From Dyadobacter jiangsuensis (lineage in GTDB: Bacteria; Bacteroidota; Bacteroidia; Cytophagales; Spirosomataceae): 64,000 nucleotides of DNA. Shown in pieces: positions 24,747 to 32,891 of the stretch. Where the stretch lies: positions 372,001 to 436,000 of the forward strand of contig NZ_PYAS01000004.1 of the NCBI RefSeq assembly GCF_003014695.1, given 5' to 3'. The notes beneath the pieces were generated by a model. It was not told the DNA's origin, made no database searches, and saw nothing but the letters and a program-made list of their open reading frames with translations. The translations under genes and the position numbers were made by a program. Positions within the stretch are counted from its first letter, which is position 1; each line of letters begins with the position of its first letter.

Positions 24747-25703
24747 TTAAGGCAGGGTCAGCACAATCTTCCCGAGCGACTTTCCGGTTTCTATTTCGTC
24801 GTGCGCTTTCGCGATGTCTTCAAACGGATATGTGATGGAAACGTAAGACCGGATCTCTCCGGATTTGAGCAGCGCGGCGAGTTGCCGCATGTCCTCACCG
24901 TTCGAAGTGACATTGAGCGTGTGAGCATATATGTTCTTTTCCTGTACTTTCTGAATCAGTTTTTCGTCGGTGAAAGGTACCAGGAGCGCGATGAGCCTGC
25001 CACCTTCCTTTACGGCTTCCAGCGAACGGAATATGTGATCGCCGAAGAGCGAATCGATCACAATGTCGGCGTCGTGCACAAGGTCTTCGAACCGGGCAGC
25101 TGTGTGGTCGATGAATTCGTCCGCGCCAAGGCCCAGGATAAAGTCTTTCTTGGCTCCGGAGCCCGTTCCGATGACGTAGGCACCGAAATGTTTGGCGATT
25201 TGCACGGCGTAGTGTCCGACACCGCCGCCGGCTCCGTGAATCAATACTTTTTCTCCCGGTTTCACTTTCCCATAAGTAACCAGGGACTGCCAGGCTGTGA
25301 GTGCCGCCAAAGTGGCGGCAGCAGCCTCTTCGTGCGAAATGTTGTCCGGTTTCAGTGCGAGCTGGTCGGCGGGAGCGGCCACGTATTCGGCATATGCTTT
25401 GCCACGGCCGCGGAAATTGACCATTCCAAATACCTCATCTCCCGCTTTCCATTGACTGACCTCGCGGCCGACGGCTTCAACAACGCCCGAAATGTCCCAA
25501 CCAATAATGACCGGCTCGCCCGGCTGCGGCTGAACAAACATGTCGAGGGCGAATGCATGGGTTCTCACAAATGCATCGACCGGGTTAATACCTATTGCTT
25601 TGACGCGAACCAGTACTTCATTCTCTTTGATCGAAGGTGTAGGTATGTCGTTGATTATCAGGTTTTCAGTCCCTCCGTTGTTTGCTAATGTGATGGCTTT
25701 CAT
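24747..25703 (-). CDS. NADP-dependent quinone-oxidoreductase-like dehydrogenase
   Basis: A 318-residue zinc-independent medium-chain dehydrogenase. It starts MKAITLANNGGTENL (ATG at 25703; the upstream extension is rejected because it runs across the divergent promoter). It has GINPVDAFVRTHAF, the nucleotide motif IHGAGGGVGHYAVQIAK (about residues 147-163) and GADEFIDH. The zinc-lobe cysteines of true alcohol dehydrogenases are absent. Such enzymes reduce quinones or alpha,beta-unsaturated carbonyls with NADPH. It is divergent from an AraC regulator 96 bases away, which probably controls it. Confidence 0.9.
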   Translation of the reverse strand: MKAITLANNGGTENLIINDIPTPSIKENEVLVRVKAIGINPVDAFVRTHAFALDMFVQPQPGEPVIIGWDISGVVEAVGREVSQWKAGDEVFGMVNFRGRGKAYAEYVAAPADQLALKPDNISHEEAAAATLAALTAWQSLVTYGKVKPGEKVLIHGAGGGVGHYAVQIAKHFGAYVIGTGSGAKKDFILGLGADEFIDHTAARFEDLVHDADIVIDSLFGDHIFRSLEAVKEGGRLIALLVPFTDEKLIQKVQEKNIYAHTLNVTSNGEDMRQLAALLKSGEIRSYVSITYPFEDIAKAHDEIETGKSLGKIVLTLP

Positions 25704-25762
25704 AATTTGCAATGGTTTTGATTTGATGTCTGCAAATTTCGTGGGCCACTCACTTTTTCGGG

Positions 25763-25794
25763 TTGTAAAAATTTGGGTTAAATCGGTAACTTTG
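25763..25794 (+). promoter_or_regulatory. -33/-7 promoter of the AraC regulator
   Basis: TTG at 25763-25765 and TAACTTTG at 25787-25794 are separated by 21 bases, a close match to the phylum promoter. The transcript would begin at or within a base or two of the ATG at 25800, implying a leaderless mRNA. Confidence 0.6.
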
Positions 25795-25799
25795 GGGGT

Positions 25800-26660
25800 A
25801 TGCGTATCCATCATATCCACCAGCCCTTCGATGTCCTGCTAGTGACGGTCGATGAATGCCCGATCAAGGAGCACAAGAATACCTTTATCGAACTGGTGTA
25901 TATGTTCGATGGGGCAGGGACATACCACATCAATCAGAATGAGTTTCGGTATCAGAAGGAGAACCTGTTTTTGGCGATGCCAATGGATTTGCATTATACC
26001 GAGGTGAAGGAGACGACGGCTTTTATGTTTATTCGTTTCAATAATATCTATTTGAATGCACAAAAGGCCCGTGATGAGTATAGTAACCTGGGCGACTGGA
26101 TTCATAAATTGGAATATATCTTCCATAACAACAATCACCTGCAAGGTTGTATTCTCAGAAATCAGCACGATAAGCCGCTCGTGAGGGCATTGATGGAGGC
26201 GATCAGGCAGGAGTATGCCAACCGGCAGACGCTGCACAAAGAACTTGTACAACAATTACTCAACACCCTGCTGACAGTTGTCGCCAGGAATATTACCACC
26301 CATATTCCGGAAAAGACAAAGCTCGCGCAAAACACATCCCTGGATATTATCCATTATATCCACCAAAATATTTACAACCAGGATCTGCTGCGCGCCGAGC
26401 GCATTGCTTCCCATTTCAATATCTCGCTCAATTACCTCAGTGAATATTTCAAAAAGCACACGCACGAGACGTTGCAGCAATACATTATCAACTATAAAAT
26501 TGCATTGGTAGAAATTCGCCTGAAACACAGTGATATGCGTATCAATGAAATAGCTGCCGAACTGGGTTTTACAGACGACAGCCATCTCATTAAGACTTTC
26601 AGGAAACACCGCGGTATGAGCCCGCTCGAATACCGGCGGGAAGCTCTCGCGATGGTATAG
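25800..26660 (+). CDS. AraC-family transcriptional regulator
   Basis: A 286-residue regulator with an N-terminal cupin-like ligand domain (about residues 10-90, including YMFDGAGTYHINQNEF) and two C-terminal helix-turn-helix units: LLRAERIASHFNISLNYLSEYFKKH and RINEIAAELGFTDDSHLIKTFRKHRGMSPLEYRR. It probably activates the divergent NADPH oxidoreductase gene, by position. Its mRNA may be leaderless. It converges on the acetylesterase gene with only 7 bases between stop codons. Confidence 0.92.
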   Translation: MRIHHIHQPFDVLLVTVDECPIKEHKNTFIELVYMFDGAGTYHINQNEFRYQKENLFLAMPMDLHYTEVKETTAFMFIRFNNIYLNAQKARDEYSNLGDWIHKLEYIFHNNNHLQGCILRNQHDKPLVRALMEAIRQEYANRQTLHKELVQQLLNTLLTVVARNITTHIPEKTKLAQNTSLDIIHYIHQNIYNQDLLRAERIASHFNISLNYLSEYFKKHTHETLQQYIINYKIALVEIRLKHSDMRINEIAAELGFTDDSHLIKTFRKHRGMSPLEYRREALAMV

Positions 26661-26667
26661 GTGAGCC

Positions 26668-28668
26668 CTATTTTACGATTTTCAGCTCGCGACCATCAAC
26701 CGATACAACGTACAAACCCTTTGGAAGGTGAGCGATGTTCAAATGAACGGCTTTTTCTCCGGTTTTGGCGCTCTGCACCAGCTTGCCCGCGCTGTTAAAA
26801 ATATCGATACGGTTCAATGCCTGACCGGATTCCACGGTGATCAAATCCGAAGCAGGGTTAGGAAAAACGCGTACGGTTTCATTTCCATTGACGCGAACGC
26901 TCACAATGCGTGTAAGGTCGGTTCGGCCGTCTGCGTCAACTTGCTTCAAGCGGTAGTAATAGATGCCTTTTGGAAGAAATTCATCTTCATATTGATAAAA
27001 AGAGCTGTTTCGGGTGTTACCCATGGCATTCACGGTTTTGACGGTCACAAATGTCCGGGAGTCACTGCTCCGCTGCACTTCGAAGTGTGACGCGTTCACC
27101 TCGGAAGCCGTCGCCCAGTCGAGCGTTACGCGCCCGGTAATGCCCATATGGGCGCTGAACGATTGCCAGGTTACCGGCAGCGGGGTTGCCAGTACATTCA
27201 ATGCAGGAGAGAAAACCGTATTGCGGTTGGAATCTACGACTTTGAGTTTGTACAACCCCGCCCCAACGGTCCATTGTTGCGAAGTGCTTTGTACCTGGTT
27301 GCAATCGCCGAAATTGAGCCAATTGTATTGGGAGCCACCCGGCAACGAAGGGCCTGTAAATGTGACCTGCGAACTGCCCGGTACGTTAGCAGCGTCGACA
27401 GCCGGTGGCGGTGTCGCGGCATACGGGTTCGATTGGCTGAGGAAATCGGGCGTGATTTTGTCTGCCCAGAAGCCTGCAAGGGAAATAAGTCCCGAGTAGA
27501 TTTGTCCGTCGGGCGAGGTGGTGACGCCATCCCCGCGAAAGTGAACCTCGTCGTGGCGATATTCAATGCTGTAATACGGATCCGTTTCGGGACCCTGAAA
27601 TACATGAGGATAAAGTCCGTCGTTGTTGATCAGTTCGTTTTGGGCATTTACCACATTGGCCGAAACGCGGGTCGCGCCGTTGACGGTAAATCGCGAAGCA
27701 CGCGCCACTACCCAGCCAAGGTTCGGCTTTCCGGTGAGGTTGCGGCTTGCGTTGACAACGTCCCAAAGCGCCGACAAATACCGGTTGTAGGTGTTGTCGC
27801 CCGGCTGCTCGAGGTAATTGTCCGATTCTCCCTGGTGCCATAAAACTGCCCTCACGCCCAGTTGAGCAATATAATAGTTCAATGCAAGCCGTAAATGCCC
27901 GAATGGTAGCCCCGCTGGGAAAGTGTAGCCGAATGCGCTCGTCGTTACGCCGTTGGGATCGATCGTTTGTTTCCAGTTATCGACCCCGGTACTCGACCAC
28001 CCGCTGTTGAATATCATTACCGGCACGCGCAGTTTCTCGTAAATCTTGTCACCAAAAGAACCCCAACACCAAGCATAATTGCCAAATGGTGCTGTTTTTA
28101 CGTTGGCATCCAGTTGCACAAACTCAGGGCAGGGGAGCTGGACATTGGAATAGGGGTTAATGGTCGATGTTCCCGGGTCCACATTCTGAAAGTTGACGCT
28201 ATTGACCTGGTCATGCGCCGCAGCGGGGCCATTCGGATTGGAATCGCCGCCCGTCGCGTTGGATTGACCGGCCACTACAAAAACTTCACCCACGCCTACG
28301 CGGGAAAGCGTCGCGATCGCGGAAGTACCTCCGCCATTTGCTACGCCGCGAGCTTCCAGCTGGTACCAGCCGCCTTTTAAATGTACGGACCCCAAAAACT
28401 GGCCTGCCGAAATCTGGTCGTCGAGCGTTGCCCAGCCTCCGCCTGCGGGAAAGGATTCACCCTCAGCGGGTACGCGGGGCGTCAGTCTCACCTCGATCTT
28501 CTGGTAGGGCTGCGTAATATACCCACCTATATATACGTCGGCCTCATTGGCGTTGTTGCGCTGAAATACGGCCCTTTCGGTGGGAAATGTTACTACAACC
28601 TGGGATAAGATTTTGTGTGAAGTGATGAGAACTAATACTAAAACAAGGAGTGGTAGTTTTCTTTTCAT
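26668..28668 (-). CDS. Secreted sialate-O-acetylesterase-like esterase with type IX sorting tail
   Basis: A 666-residue secreted protein. The signal peptide is residues 1-22. A SASA/CE6-like SGNH esterase domain covers about 110-420: FVVAGQSNATGGDSNPNGP carries the GQSN serine and AVLWHQGESDNY the HQGE block, both family hallmarks. Fibronectin- or Ig-like segments follow (ASEVNASHFEVQRSSDSRTF). A type A C-terminal sorting domain of about 75 residues starts VRVFPNPASDLITVE and ends GLYVVSVDGRELKIVK. The predicted role is removal of acetyl groups from sugars or glycans outside the cell, with export by the type IX system. It is transcribed alone. Confidence 0.88.
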   Translation of the reverse strand: MKRKLPLLVLVLVLITSHKILSQVVVTFPTERAVFQRNNANEADVYIGGYITQPYQKIEVRLTPRVPAEGESFPAGGGWATLDDQISAGQFLGSVHLKGGWYQLEARGVANGGGTSAIATLSRVGVGEVFVVAGQSNATGGDSNPNGPAAAHDQVNSVNFQNVDPGTSTINPYSNVQLPCPEFVQLDANVKTAPFGNYAWCWGSFGDKIYEKLRVPVMIFNSGWSSTGVDNWKQTIDPNGVTTSAFGYTFPAGLPFGHLRLALNYYIAQLGVRAVLWHQGESDNYLEQPGDNTYNRYLSALWDVVNASRNLTGKPNLGWVVARASRFTVNGATRVSANVVNAQNELINNDGLYPHVFQGPETDPYYSIEYRHDEVHFRGDGVTTSPDGQIYSGLISLAGFWADKITPDFLSQSNPYAATPPPAVDAANVPGSSQVTFTGPSLPGGSQYNWLNFGDCNQVQSTSQQWTVGAGLYKLKVVDSNRNTVFSPALNVLATPLPVTWQSFSAHMGITGRVTLDWATASEVNASHFEVQRSSDSRTFVTVKTVNAMGNTRNSSFYQYEDEFLPKGIYYYRLKQVDADGRTDLTRIVSVRVNGNETVRVFPNPASDLITVESGQALNRIDIFNSAGKLVQSAKTGEKAVHLNIAHLPKGLYVVSVDGRELKIVK

Positions 28669-28884
28669 AGGTTACTTTTTACGATAGATGGATAGCGTTA
28701 ATGTGATTTTAAAATGCCAAAAGCCGCCCTTACATTCCTATCAGGAACGCATATGCAATTTCCGGTAAGTTGTGGAAGGACATTTCTCGTCGAAATTTAG
28801 GCAAATAAGTGATCCGAAATGCAGCCGTCGACGGTTCGATTTATTTTATGGTGCTCCGGCGCTCGGGTGCCCGGACAAAACCTC

Positions 28885-28892
28885 TAAATTTG
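28885..28892 (+). promoter_or_regulatory. -7 box immediately before the DUF2958 gene
   Basis: TAAATTTG ends four bases before the ATG at 28897, so transcription would start at or inside the start codon. No -33 TTG is seen at the normal distance, which lowers confidence. The remaining intergenic DNA from 28669 shows nothing I can name. Confidence 0.4.
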
Positions 28893-28896
28893 CCTC

Positions 28897-29283
28897 ATGT
28901 CAAAAATGATCCCGCAAAACCTGATTGAAATAATGGTCCACAACGCGCAAGAGGTACAAAACCAGCTTGCGAAGGACCATGCCCCCGTTGTGAAGCTGCA
29001 TTCCAAATATGGTAAGGCCATTTGGCTGCTTTCCGAGCTCGATCCTGTTAATAATATCGCTTTCGGCCTCTGCGACCTGGGGCAGGGCAATCCCGAGCTT
29101 AGTTATGTATCGCTGTCGGACCTTGCCAGCCTCAAACATGCGCGCCTGAAAGTACCGATGGTCGAAACGGACCCTGCATTTGATGGGAAATATCCGATGA
29201 GCGTGTACCTGAAAGCGGCGAAAGCAGCCGGCAGGGTAGTGGAGGAGGACGCTGTGCTGAGTTTACTGAGCCCGCTCGAATAA
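28897..29283 (+). CDS. DUF2958-like protein
   Basis: A 128-residue cytoplasmic protein. The centre, KAIWLLSELDPVNNIAFGLCD followed by LGQGNPELSYVSLSDL, matches the DUF2958 pattern (tryptophan-leucine strand, then AFGLCDLG and PELGYVSL). The family is of unknown function, often on plasmids or mobile elements, but also chromosomal in Bacteroidota, where it may be a general small protein. There is no membrane segment or metal motif. It is followed after about 100 bases by the MhqO-like gene, which has its own promoter. Confidence 0.75.
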   Translation: MSKMIPQNLIEIMVHNAQEVQNQLAKDHAPVVKLHSKYGKAIWLLSELDPVNNIAFGLCDLGQGNPELSYVSLSDLASLKHARLKVPMVETDPAFDGKYPMSVYLKAAKAAGRVVEEDAVLSLLSPLE

Positions 29284-29340
29284 TTTTCCAGTTTCCGTTT
29301 TTCTTGTCCTAGTTCAATGCCTTGCCCCTGCCCGGGGATA

Positions 29341-29348
29341 TACCTTTG
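29341..29348 (+). promoter_or_regulatory. -7 box of the electrophile-stress operon
   Basis: TACCTTTG fits TAnnTTTG, 41 bases upstream of the ATG at 29389. A TTG lies 16 bases further upstream (29322-29324), somewhat closer than usual. Confidence 0.5.
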
Positions 29349-29388
29349 TATCATCAAAAACAAAGAAACATCTTAACTGAACAAGACA

Positions 29389-30327
29389 ATGGAAAATACA
29401 ATCAACGGCATCCACCACATTACAGCTATCGCTGGCGACGCCAAAACCAACTACGATTTTTATACAAGGGTATTAGGCCTGAGAATGGTGAAAAAAACCG
29501 TCAATTTTGACGACCCTAATACCTACCACTTTTATTACGGTGACGAAAATGGTACGCCAGGTTCGATCCTGACTTTCTTCCCATGGGGTAATCAGATCCC
29601 TGCCGGACGCCGCGGAACCCGCCAGGCAACCGAGATCGGATATTCGGTACCCGAAGGCAGCCTCGATTTCTGGTTGAAAAGATTGGACGCGAACAAAATC
29701 ACTTATAACAAACCTGCTGAAAAATTCGGGGAGCAATACCTGACCTTCCTGGATCCCGACGGTTTGAAATTTGAATTGACCGTTCCCAAAATCACCGACA
29801 ACCGTATTCCATGGACAACTTCGGAAGTAGCGGCAGAATATGCGACCCGCGGCTTCCACAATGTGACGATCACGACCAACAATATCGAGGAAACAGCCAA
29901 AGTATTGACCGACATCTTCGGGTACCGCCTGGCCGAGCAGCATGTGAACCGCTTCCGGTTTGTGACCGACGCTGTTGAGAATGCCAATATCGTCGACCTG
30001 GTGGAAGCTCCCGGTGAAAGAGCCGGTCACGTGGCCAAAGGTTCGGTTCACCACATCGCGTTCCGTGTTGCGAATGATGATATTCTGATGGAGTTCCGCA
30101 AAAAAGTACTGGATGCAGGTTTGCAGATCACCGATAAAATCGACAGAAACTACTTCTACTCGCTCTATTTCCGCGAACCAGGGGGCGTTTTATTCGAAAT
30201 CGCGAGTGATAACCCAGGCTTCGCAACCGACGAAACCGTAGAACAACTGGGTTCAGGCTTAATGCTGCCTCCTCAATACGAACCTCGCAGAGAGCAGATC
30301 GTGAAAGTGTTGCCGGTACTTAATTAA
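29389..30327 (+). CDS. mhqO: Ring-cleaving dioxygenase of the glyoxalase superfamily (MhqO-like)
   Basis: A 312-residue protein with two VOC (vicinal oxygen chelate) modules. The first begins GIHHITAIAGDAKTNYDFYT (metal-ligand histidine region at residues 9-10). The second, at about 155-285, has RGFHNVTITTNN, SVHHIAFRVANDDI and PGGVLFEIASDNPG, with the last Glu the expected metal ligand. In Bacillus subtilis MhqO and MhqD are induced by quinones and catechols and detoxify them. The same pairing here, followed by pirin, strongly suggests an electrophile-stress role. Iron-dependent ring cleavage is inferred from family. Confidence 0.88.
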   Translation: MENTINGIHHITAIAGDAKTNYDFYTRVLGLRMVKKTVNFDDPNTYHFYYGDENGTPGSILTFFPWGNQIPAGRRGTRQATEIGYSVPEGSLDFWLKRLDANKITYNKPAEKFGEQYLTFLDPDGLKFELTVPKITDNRIPWTTSEVAAEYATRGFHNVTITTNNIEETAKVLTDIFGYRLAEQHVNRFRFVTDAVENANIVDLVEAPGERAGHVAKGSVHHIAFRVANDDILMEFRKKVLDAGLQITDKIDRNYFYSLYFREPGGVLFEIASDNPGFATDETVEQLGSGLMLPPQYEPRREQIVKVLPVLN

Positions 30328-30328
30328 T

Positions 30329-30424
30329 GACTGAATGACTGACTGAGTGAATGACCGAATGAAATCCTATTCAGTCATTCACTCATTCAATCATTCAATC
30401 ATTCACTCATTCAATCATTCAATC
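30329..30424. repeat. Phased 8-bp inverted minisatellite between mhqO and mhqD
   Basis: Four 8-mers of the form GAnnGAnT (GACTGAAT, GACTGACT, GAGTGAAT, GACCGAAT) fill 30329-30360. After eight spacer bases come seven in-phase copies of ATTCAnTC (30369-30424). The two blocks are reverse complements of each other, so the mRNA can fold into a long hairpin between two genes of one operon. Confidence 0.85.
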
Positions 30425-30439
30425 ATGCAAAATTGACTC

Positions 30440-31063
30440 ATGTACACCCATAGCAAACAATTCATCACAAGCGGAGTTCCCATTCAGCAAGCCAAAAAGG
30501 CGATCATTATGCTGCATGGCCGGGGTGGGACTGCCGCTGATATTATTTCCCTTCAAAGGGTTTTGAATCTGAGCGATTTTGCGATTTATGCGCCTCAGGC
30601 CACGAATAATAGCTGGTACCCTTACAGTTTCATGGCACCGGTCGCGCAAAATCAGCCTGCATTGGACTCGGCTCTGGCATTGGTAGGGGACGTAGTGGCC
30701 GAAATTGAGGCCGCGGGAATTCCTGCCGAGCAGATTTATTTCGCCGGTTTTTCGCAGGGAGCTTGCCTTACACTGGAATATACCTCGCGCAATGCCCGTA
30801 AGTATGGGGGAATCGTTGCTTTTACAGGCGGGCTGGTCGGCAAGGAATTGGAGATCGACAATTACAATGGCGATTTCAAACAGACGCCGGTGTTTGTTTC
30901 GACTGGTAACCCCGACCCTCACGTGCCCGTGTCGCGGGTGCAGGAGAGCGTGACAATCCTGGAAGACATGAATGCGGTGGTCAATCAGGTGATTTACCCG
31001 GGCCGGCCGCACACGATTTCAGGCGAGGAAATTCAATTGGTGAACAACACGATTTTGAAGTAA
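30440..31063 (+). CDS. mhqD: Alpha/beta-hydrolase, MhqD-like carboxylesterase
   Basis: A 207-residue cytoplasmic hydrolase of the phospholipase/carboxylesterase (YpfH/MhqD) group. IIMLHGRGG (about residues 22-30) is the oxyanion loop, GFSQGA holds the nucleophile Ser105, GNPDPHVPVSRV the acid region and GRPHTIS the catalytic histidine. It follows the MhqO-like gene after a 112-base repeat-filled gap and precedes pirin by two bases. The MhqD function in quinone resistance is known in Bacillus; applying it here is inference from pairing. Confidence 0.88.
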   Translation: MYTHSKQFITSGVPIQQAKKAIIMLHGRGGTAADIISLQRVLNLSDFAIYAPQATNNSWYPYSFMAPVAQNQPALDSALALVGDVVAEIEAAGIPAEQIYFAGFSQGACLTLEYTSRNARKYGGIVAFTGGLVGKELEIDNYNGDFKQTPVFVSTGNPDPHVPVSRVQESVTILEDMNAVVNQVIYPGRPHTISGEEIQLVNNTILK

Positions 31064-31065
31064 TC

Positions 31066-31782
31066 ATGAAAAATTCCGTACTGCATCCGGCAGCGTCGCG
31101 CTTTTACGCCGACCATGGATGGCTCCAAAGTGCACAGACTTTCAGTTTTCACGGAAATTATGATCCTCAACGCATTCAGTTTGGTGCGTTGAGGGTTTTA
31201 AACGACGATACTGTCAACGGCGGCAAAGGTTTCGGACGCCACCCGCATGATAACATGGAGATTATTTCGATCCCGCTGGAAGGTACGCTGGAACACCAGG
31301 ATAGCATAGGTAACGTGGCGGTGATCCGTCGGGGGGAAATTCAGGTCATGAGTGCCGGTACCGGTGTTTATCATACCGAATTCAACAAAGACCCGGACGA
31401 GCCGGTGACGTTTCTGCAAATATGGTTGTATCCTAAAAAACTGAATGTTGCGCCTCGCTACGACCAGATGGATTATACTGCCGGCGACCGTCATAACCGT
31501 TTTCAGCAAATACTATCGCCGGACCCCAGTGACGATGGCGTATGGATCAACCAGGATGCCTGGTTCCATCTGGCCGAATTTGACGCGGGTTTTGAAACTC
31601 AATATCAGCTGAAAAAGGGAGGAAACGGCGTTTATGTGTTTGTGATTGACGGGCAAGTGGAGGTGAATGGACAGTCGCTTTCGACGCGTGACGGCTATGG
31701 TTTCTGGCCGGAATCTACCGTGTCTGTCAAAGCGGTGGAGAAAAGTTCTCTGCTCGTGATCGAGGTTCCTGAGAAGTGGTAG
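31066..31782 (+). CDS. Pirin-family bicupin protein (YhhW-like)
   Basis: A 238-residue double cupin. The N-terminal cupin keeps the metal-binding set GFGRHPHDNMEIISIPLEG followed by LEHQDS, that is three histidines and a glutamate. GEIQVMSAGTGVYHTEFN completes the pirin signature. The C-terminal cupin is metal-free, as usual. YhhW/YxaG-type pirins have quercetin 2,3-dioxygenase activity and act on flavonoid-like aromatics, which fits an operon handling quinones and catechols. The start codon is two bases after the mhqD stop. Confidence 0.92.
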   Translation: MKNSVLHPAASRFYADHGWLQSAQTFSFHGNYDPQRIQFGALRVLNDDTVNGGKGFGRHPHDNMEIISIPLEGTLEHQDSIGNVAVIRRGEIQVMSAGTGVYHTEFNKDPDEPVTFLQIWLYPKKLNVAPRYDQMDYTAGDRHNRFQQILSPDPSDDGVWINQDAWFHLAEFDAGFETQYQLKKGGNGVYVFVIDGQVEVNGQSLSTRDGYGFWPESTVSVKAVEKSSLLVIEVPEKW

Positions 31783-31808
31783 CATATTAATTTGAAAGGA
31801 TCGGTAAC

Positions 31809-32114
31809 ATGTTGCAAATCAATATCCTGGCAGTAGCCAACCATCCCGAAATCCTGGAAACGATTATCCGGTTGATCAACCAGAACGAGCTCTGGAATGG
31901 TTTGCCTGCCGGTTCTTTGGAAGAAGCGGAGGAAGTACTTCGCTTAAATTCGGTTGATTTAGTACTTTTGGGGGTCGGTGTAGATGAGGAAACAGGCGAG
32001 AGAATCACATCACTTTGCCAGTCCATCGACCCGCGGATCGTCTGCCTGCGTCACTTCGGGGGCGGCAGCGGACTGTTATATTCTGAGATCCGGCATGCGT
32101 TGGCCAGCGGCTGA
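31809..32114 (+). CDS. Stand-alone receiver-like protein lacking the phospho-acceptor aspartate
   Basis: A 101-residue protein with the size and strand order of a receiver domain: INILAVANHPEILETIIRLI, then DLVLLGVGVDEETGERI, then PRIVCLRHFGGGSGLLYSEI. At the end of strand three, where receivers carry the phosphorylated Asp, the sequence reads LLGVG, and the acidic pair after strand one is missing (VANHP). I infer a pseudo-receiver that binds a partner without phosphorylation. It lies just after pirin and before a Crp/Fnr regulator. Confidence 0.55.
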   Translation: MLQINILAVANHPEILETIIRLINQNELWNGLPAGSLEEAEEVLRLNSVDLVLLGVGVDEETGERITSLCQSIDPRIVCLRHFGGGSGLLYSEIRHALASG

Positions 32115-32115
32115 T

Positions 32116-32157
32116 CGCCGGTGGCCAACCGTCGGTGGCTAACCGCCGGTAGCTAAC
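32116..32157. repeat. Three tandem 14-bp repeats
   Basis: CGCCGGTGGCCAAC, CGTCGGTGGCTAAC and CGCCGGTAGCTAAC follow each other exactly in phase, directly after the pseudo-receiver stop codon and 11 bases before the Crp/Fnr gene. Confidence 0.8.
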
Positions 32158-32168
32158 CCATTAACCTG

Positions 32169-32747
32169 ATGTTTGAAAAAATTAACAACTACGCACTGAG
32201 GTGCTTGCCATTTACTCCACAGGACCTCGAATTTTTCGATTCGTTACTCCAATTCAAAACATACTCCAAAAAGACTTTCCTCTTACAGCAGGGGGAAGTT
32301 TGTCAGTTTGAGGCCTACATTCTGAAAGGCTGCATTCGTACCTACTTCATCGACAGCGCCGGTGCTGAGGTTACGCTGCAATTCGCGGTGGAAGACTGGT
32401 GGGTGAGCGATATTACCAGTTTTCATAACCAGACCCCCAGCCACGTTTACATTGAGACGCTGGAAGACTGCGAAGTGCTTATCCTCACACCTGAAACAAA
32501 GGAAAAGCTCCTGGCGACCGTTCCAGGTTTCGAACGGATGTTCAGGCTCATGGTACAGCGCAACCTTGCCCAAACGCAAGAGCGGCTATTCAGGACTATC
32601 TCCAACAGCGCCGTTGAGAAATATCTTGATTTTCTGGAACGGTATCCAGCCATTCCCCAGCGTGTGCCGCAGCACTACATTGCGTCATATCTCGGCTTTT
32701 CTCCGGAGTTCCTGAGCAAGGTGCGCAGAAAATTGAGCGAAAAATAA
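32169..32747 (+). CDS. Crp/Fnr-family transcriptional regulator
   Basis: A 192-residue regulator with a cyclic-nucleotide-binding-type beta-roll (about residues 10-120: FLLQQGEVCQFEAYILKGCI and VTLQFAVEDWWV) and a shortened C-terminal winged helix ending IASYLGFSPEFLSKVRRKL. No four-cysteine iron-sulfur motif of Fnr is present. This short Bacteroidota Crp type commonly controls nearby detoxification genes. Here it sits at the end of the mhqO-mhqD-pirin series and is the best local candidate for its regulator. Confidence 0.88.
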   Translation: MFEKINNYALRCLPFTPQDLEFFDSLLQFKTYSKKTFLLQQGEVCQFEAYILKGCIRTYFIDSAGAEVTLQFAVEDWWVSDITSFHNQTPSHVYIETLEDCEVLILTPETKEKLLATVPGFERMFRLMVQRNLAQTQERLFRTISNSAVEKYLDFLERYPAIPQRVPQHYIASYLGFSPEFLSKVRRKLSEK

Positions 32748-32891
32748 CTTACCTGAGTTAGCAAGCGGCTGATTACCTGCATATACGGCGCAAAAACATC
32801 CACAAATCGCAGGGATACACCGGCCTGGCTGCCTGGGAGCGGTTTGGAACAATAGTTTTTATCAATGCCGCATCACTAATCATGAATAATC

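Noticed and set aside
24801..25688. 295-codon plus-strand frame opposite the quinone-oxidoreductase-like gene
   Set aside because: It is the mirror of a well-conserved gene, biased codons leave the opposite strand open, and the protein has no recognisable motif.
30365..30432. Regular short repeats that could suggest a CRISPR array
   Set aside because: The units are 8 bp, directly abutting with no unique spacers, and are self-complementary to a block upstream; no cas genes are present.
31809..32114. Ordinary CheY-like response regulator
   Set aside because: The phosphorylation aspartate and acidic pair are missing, so a normal phosphorelay role is not supported.
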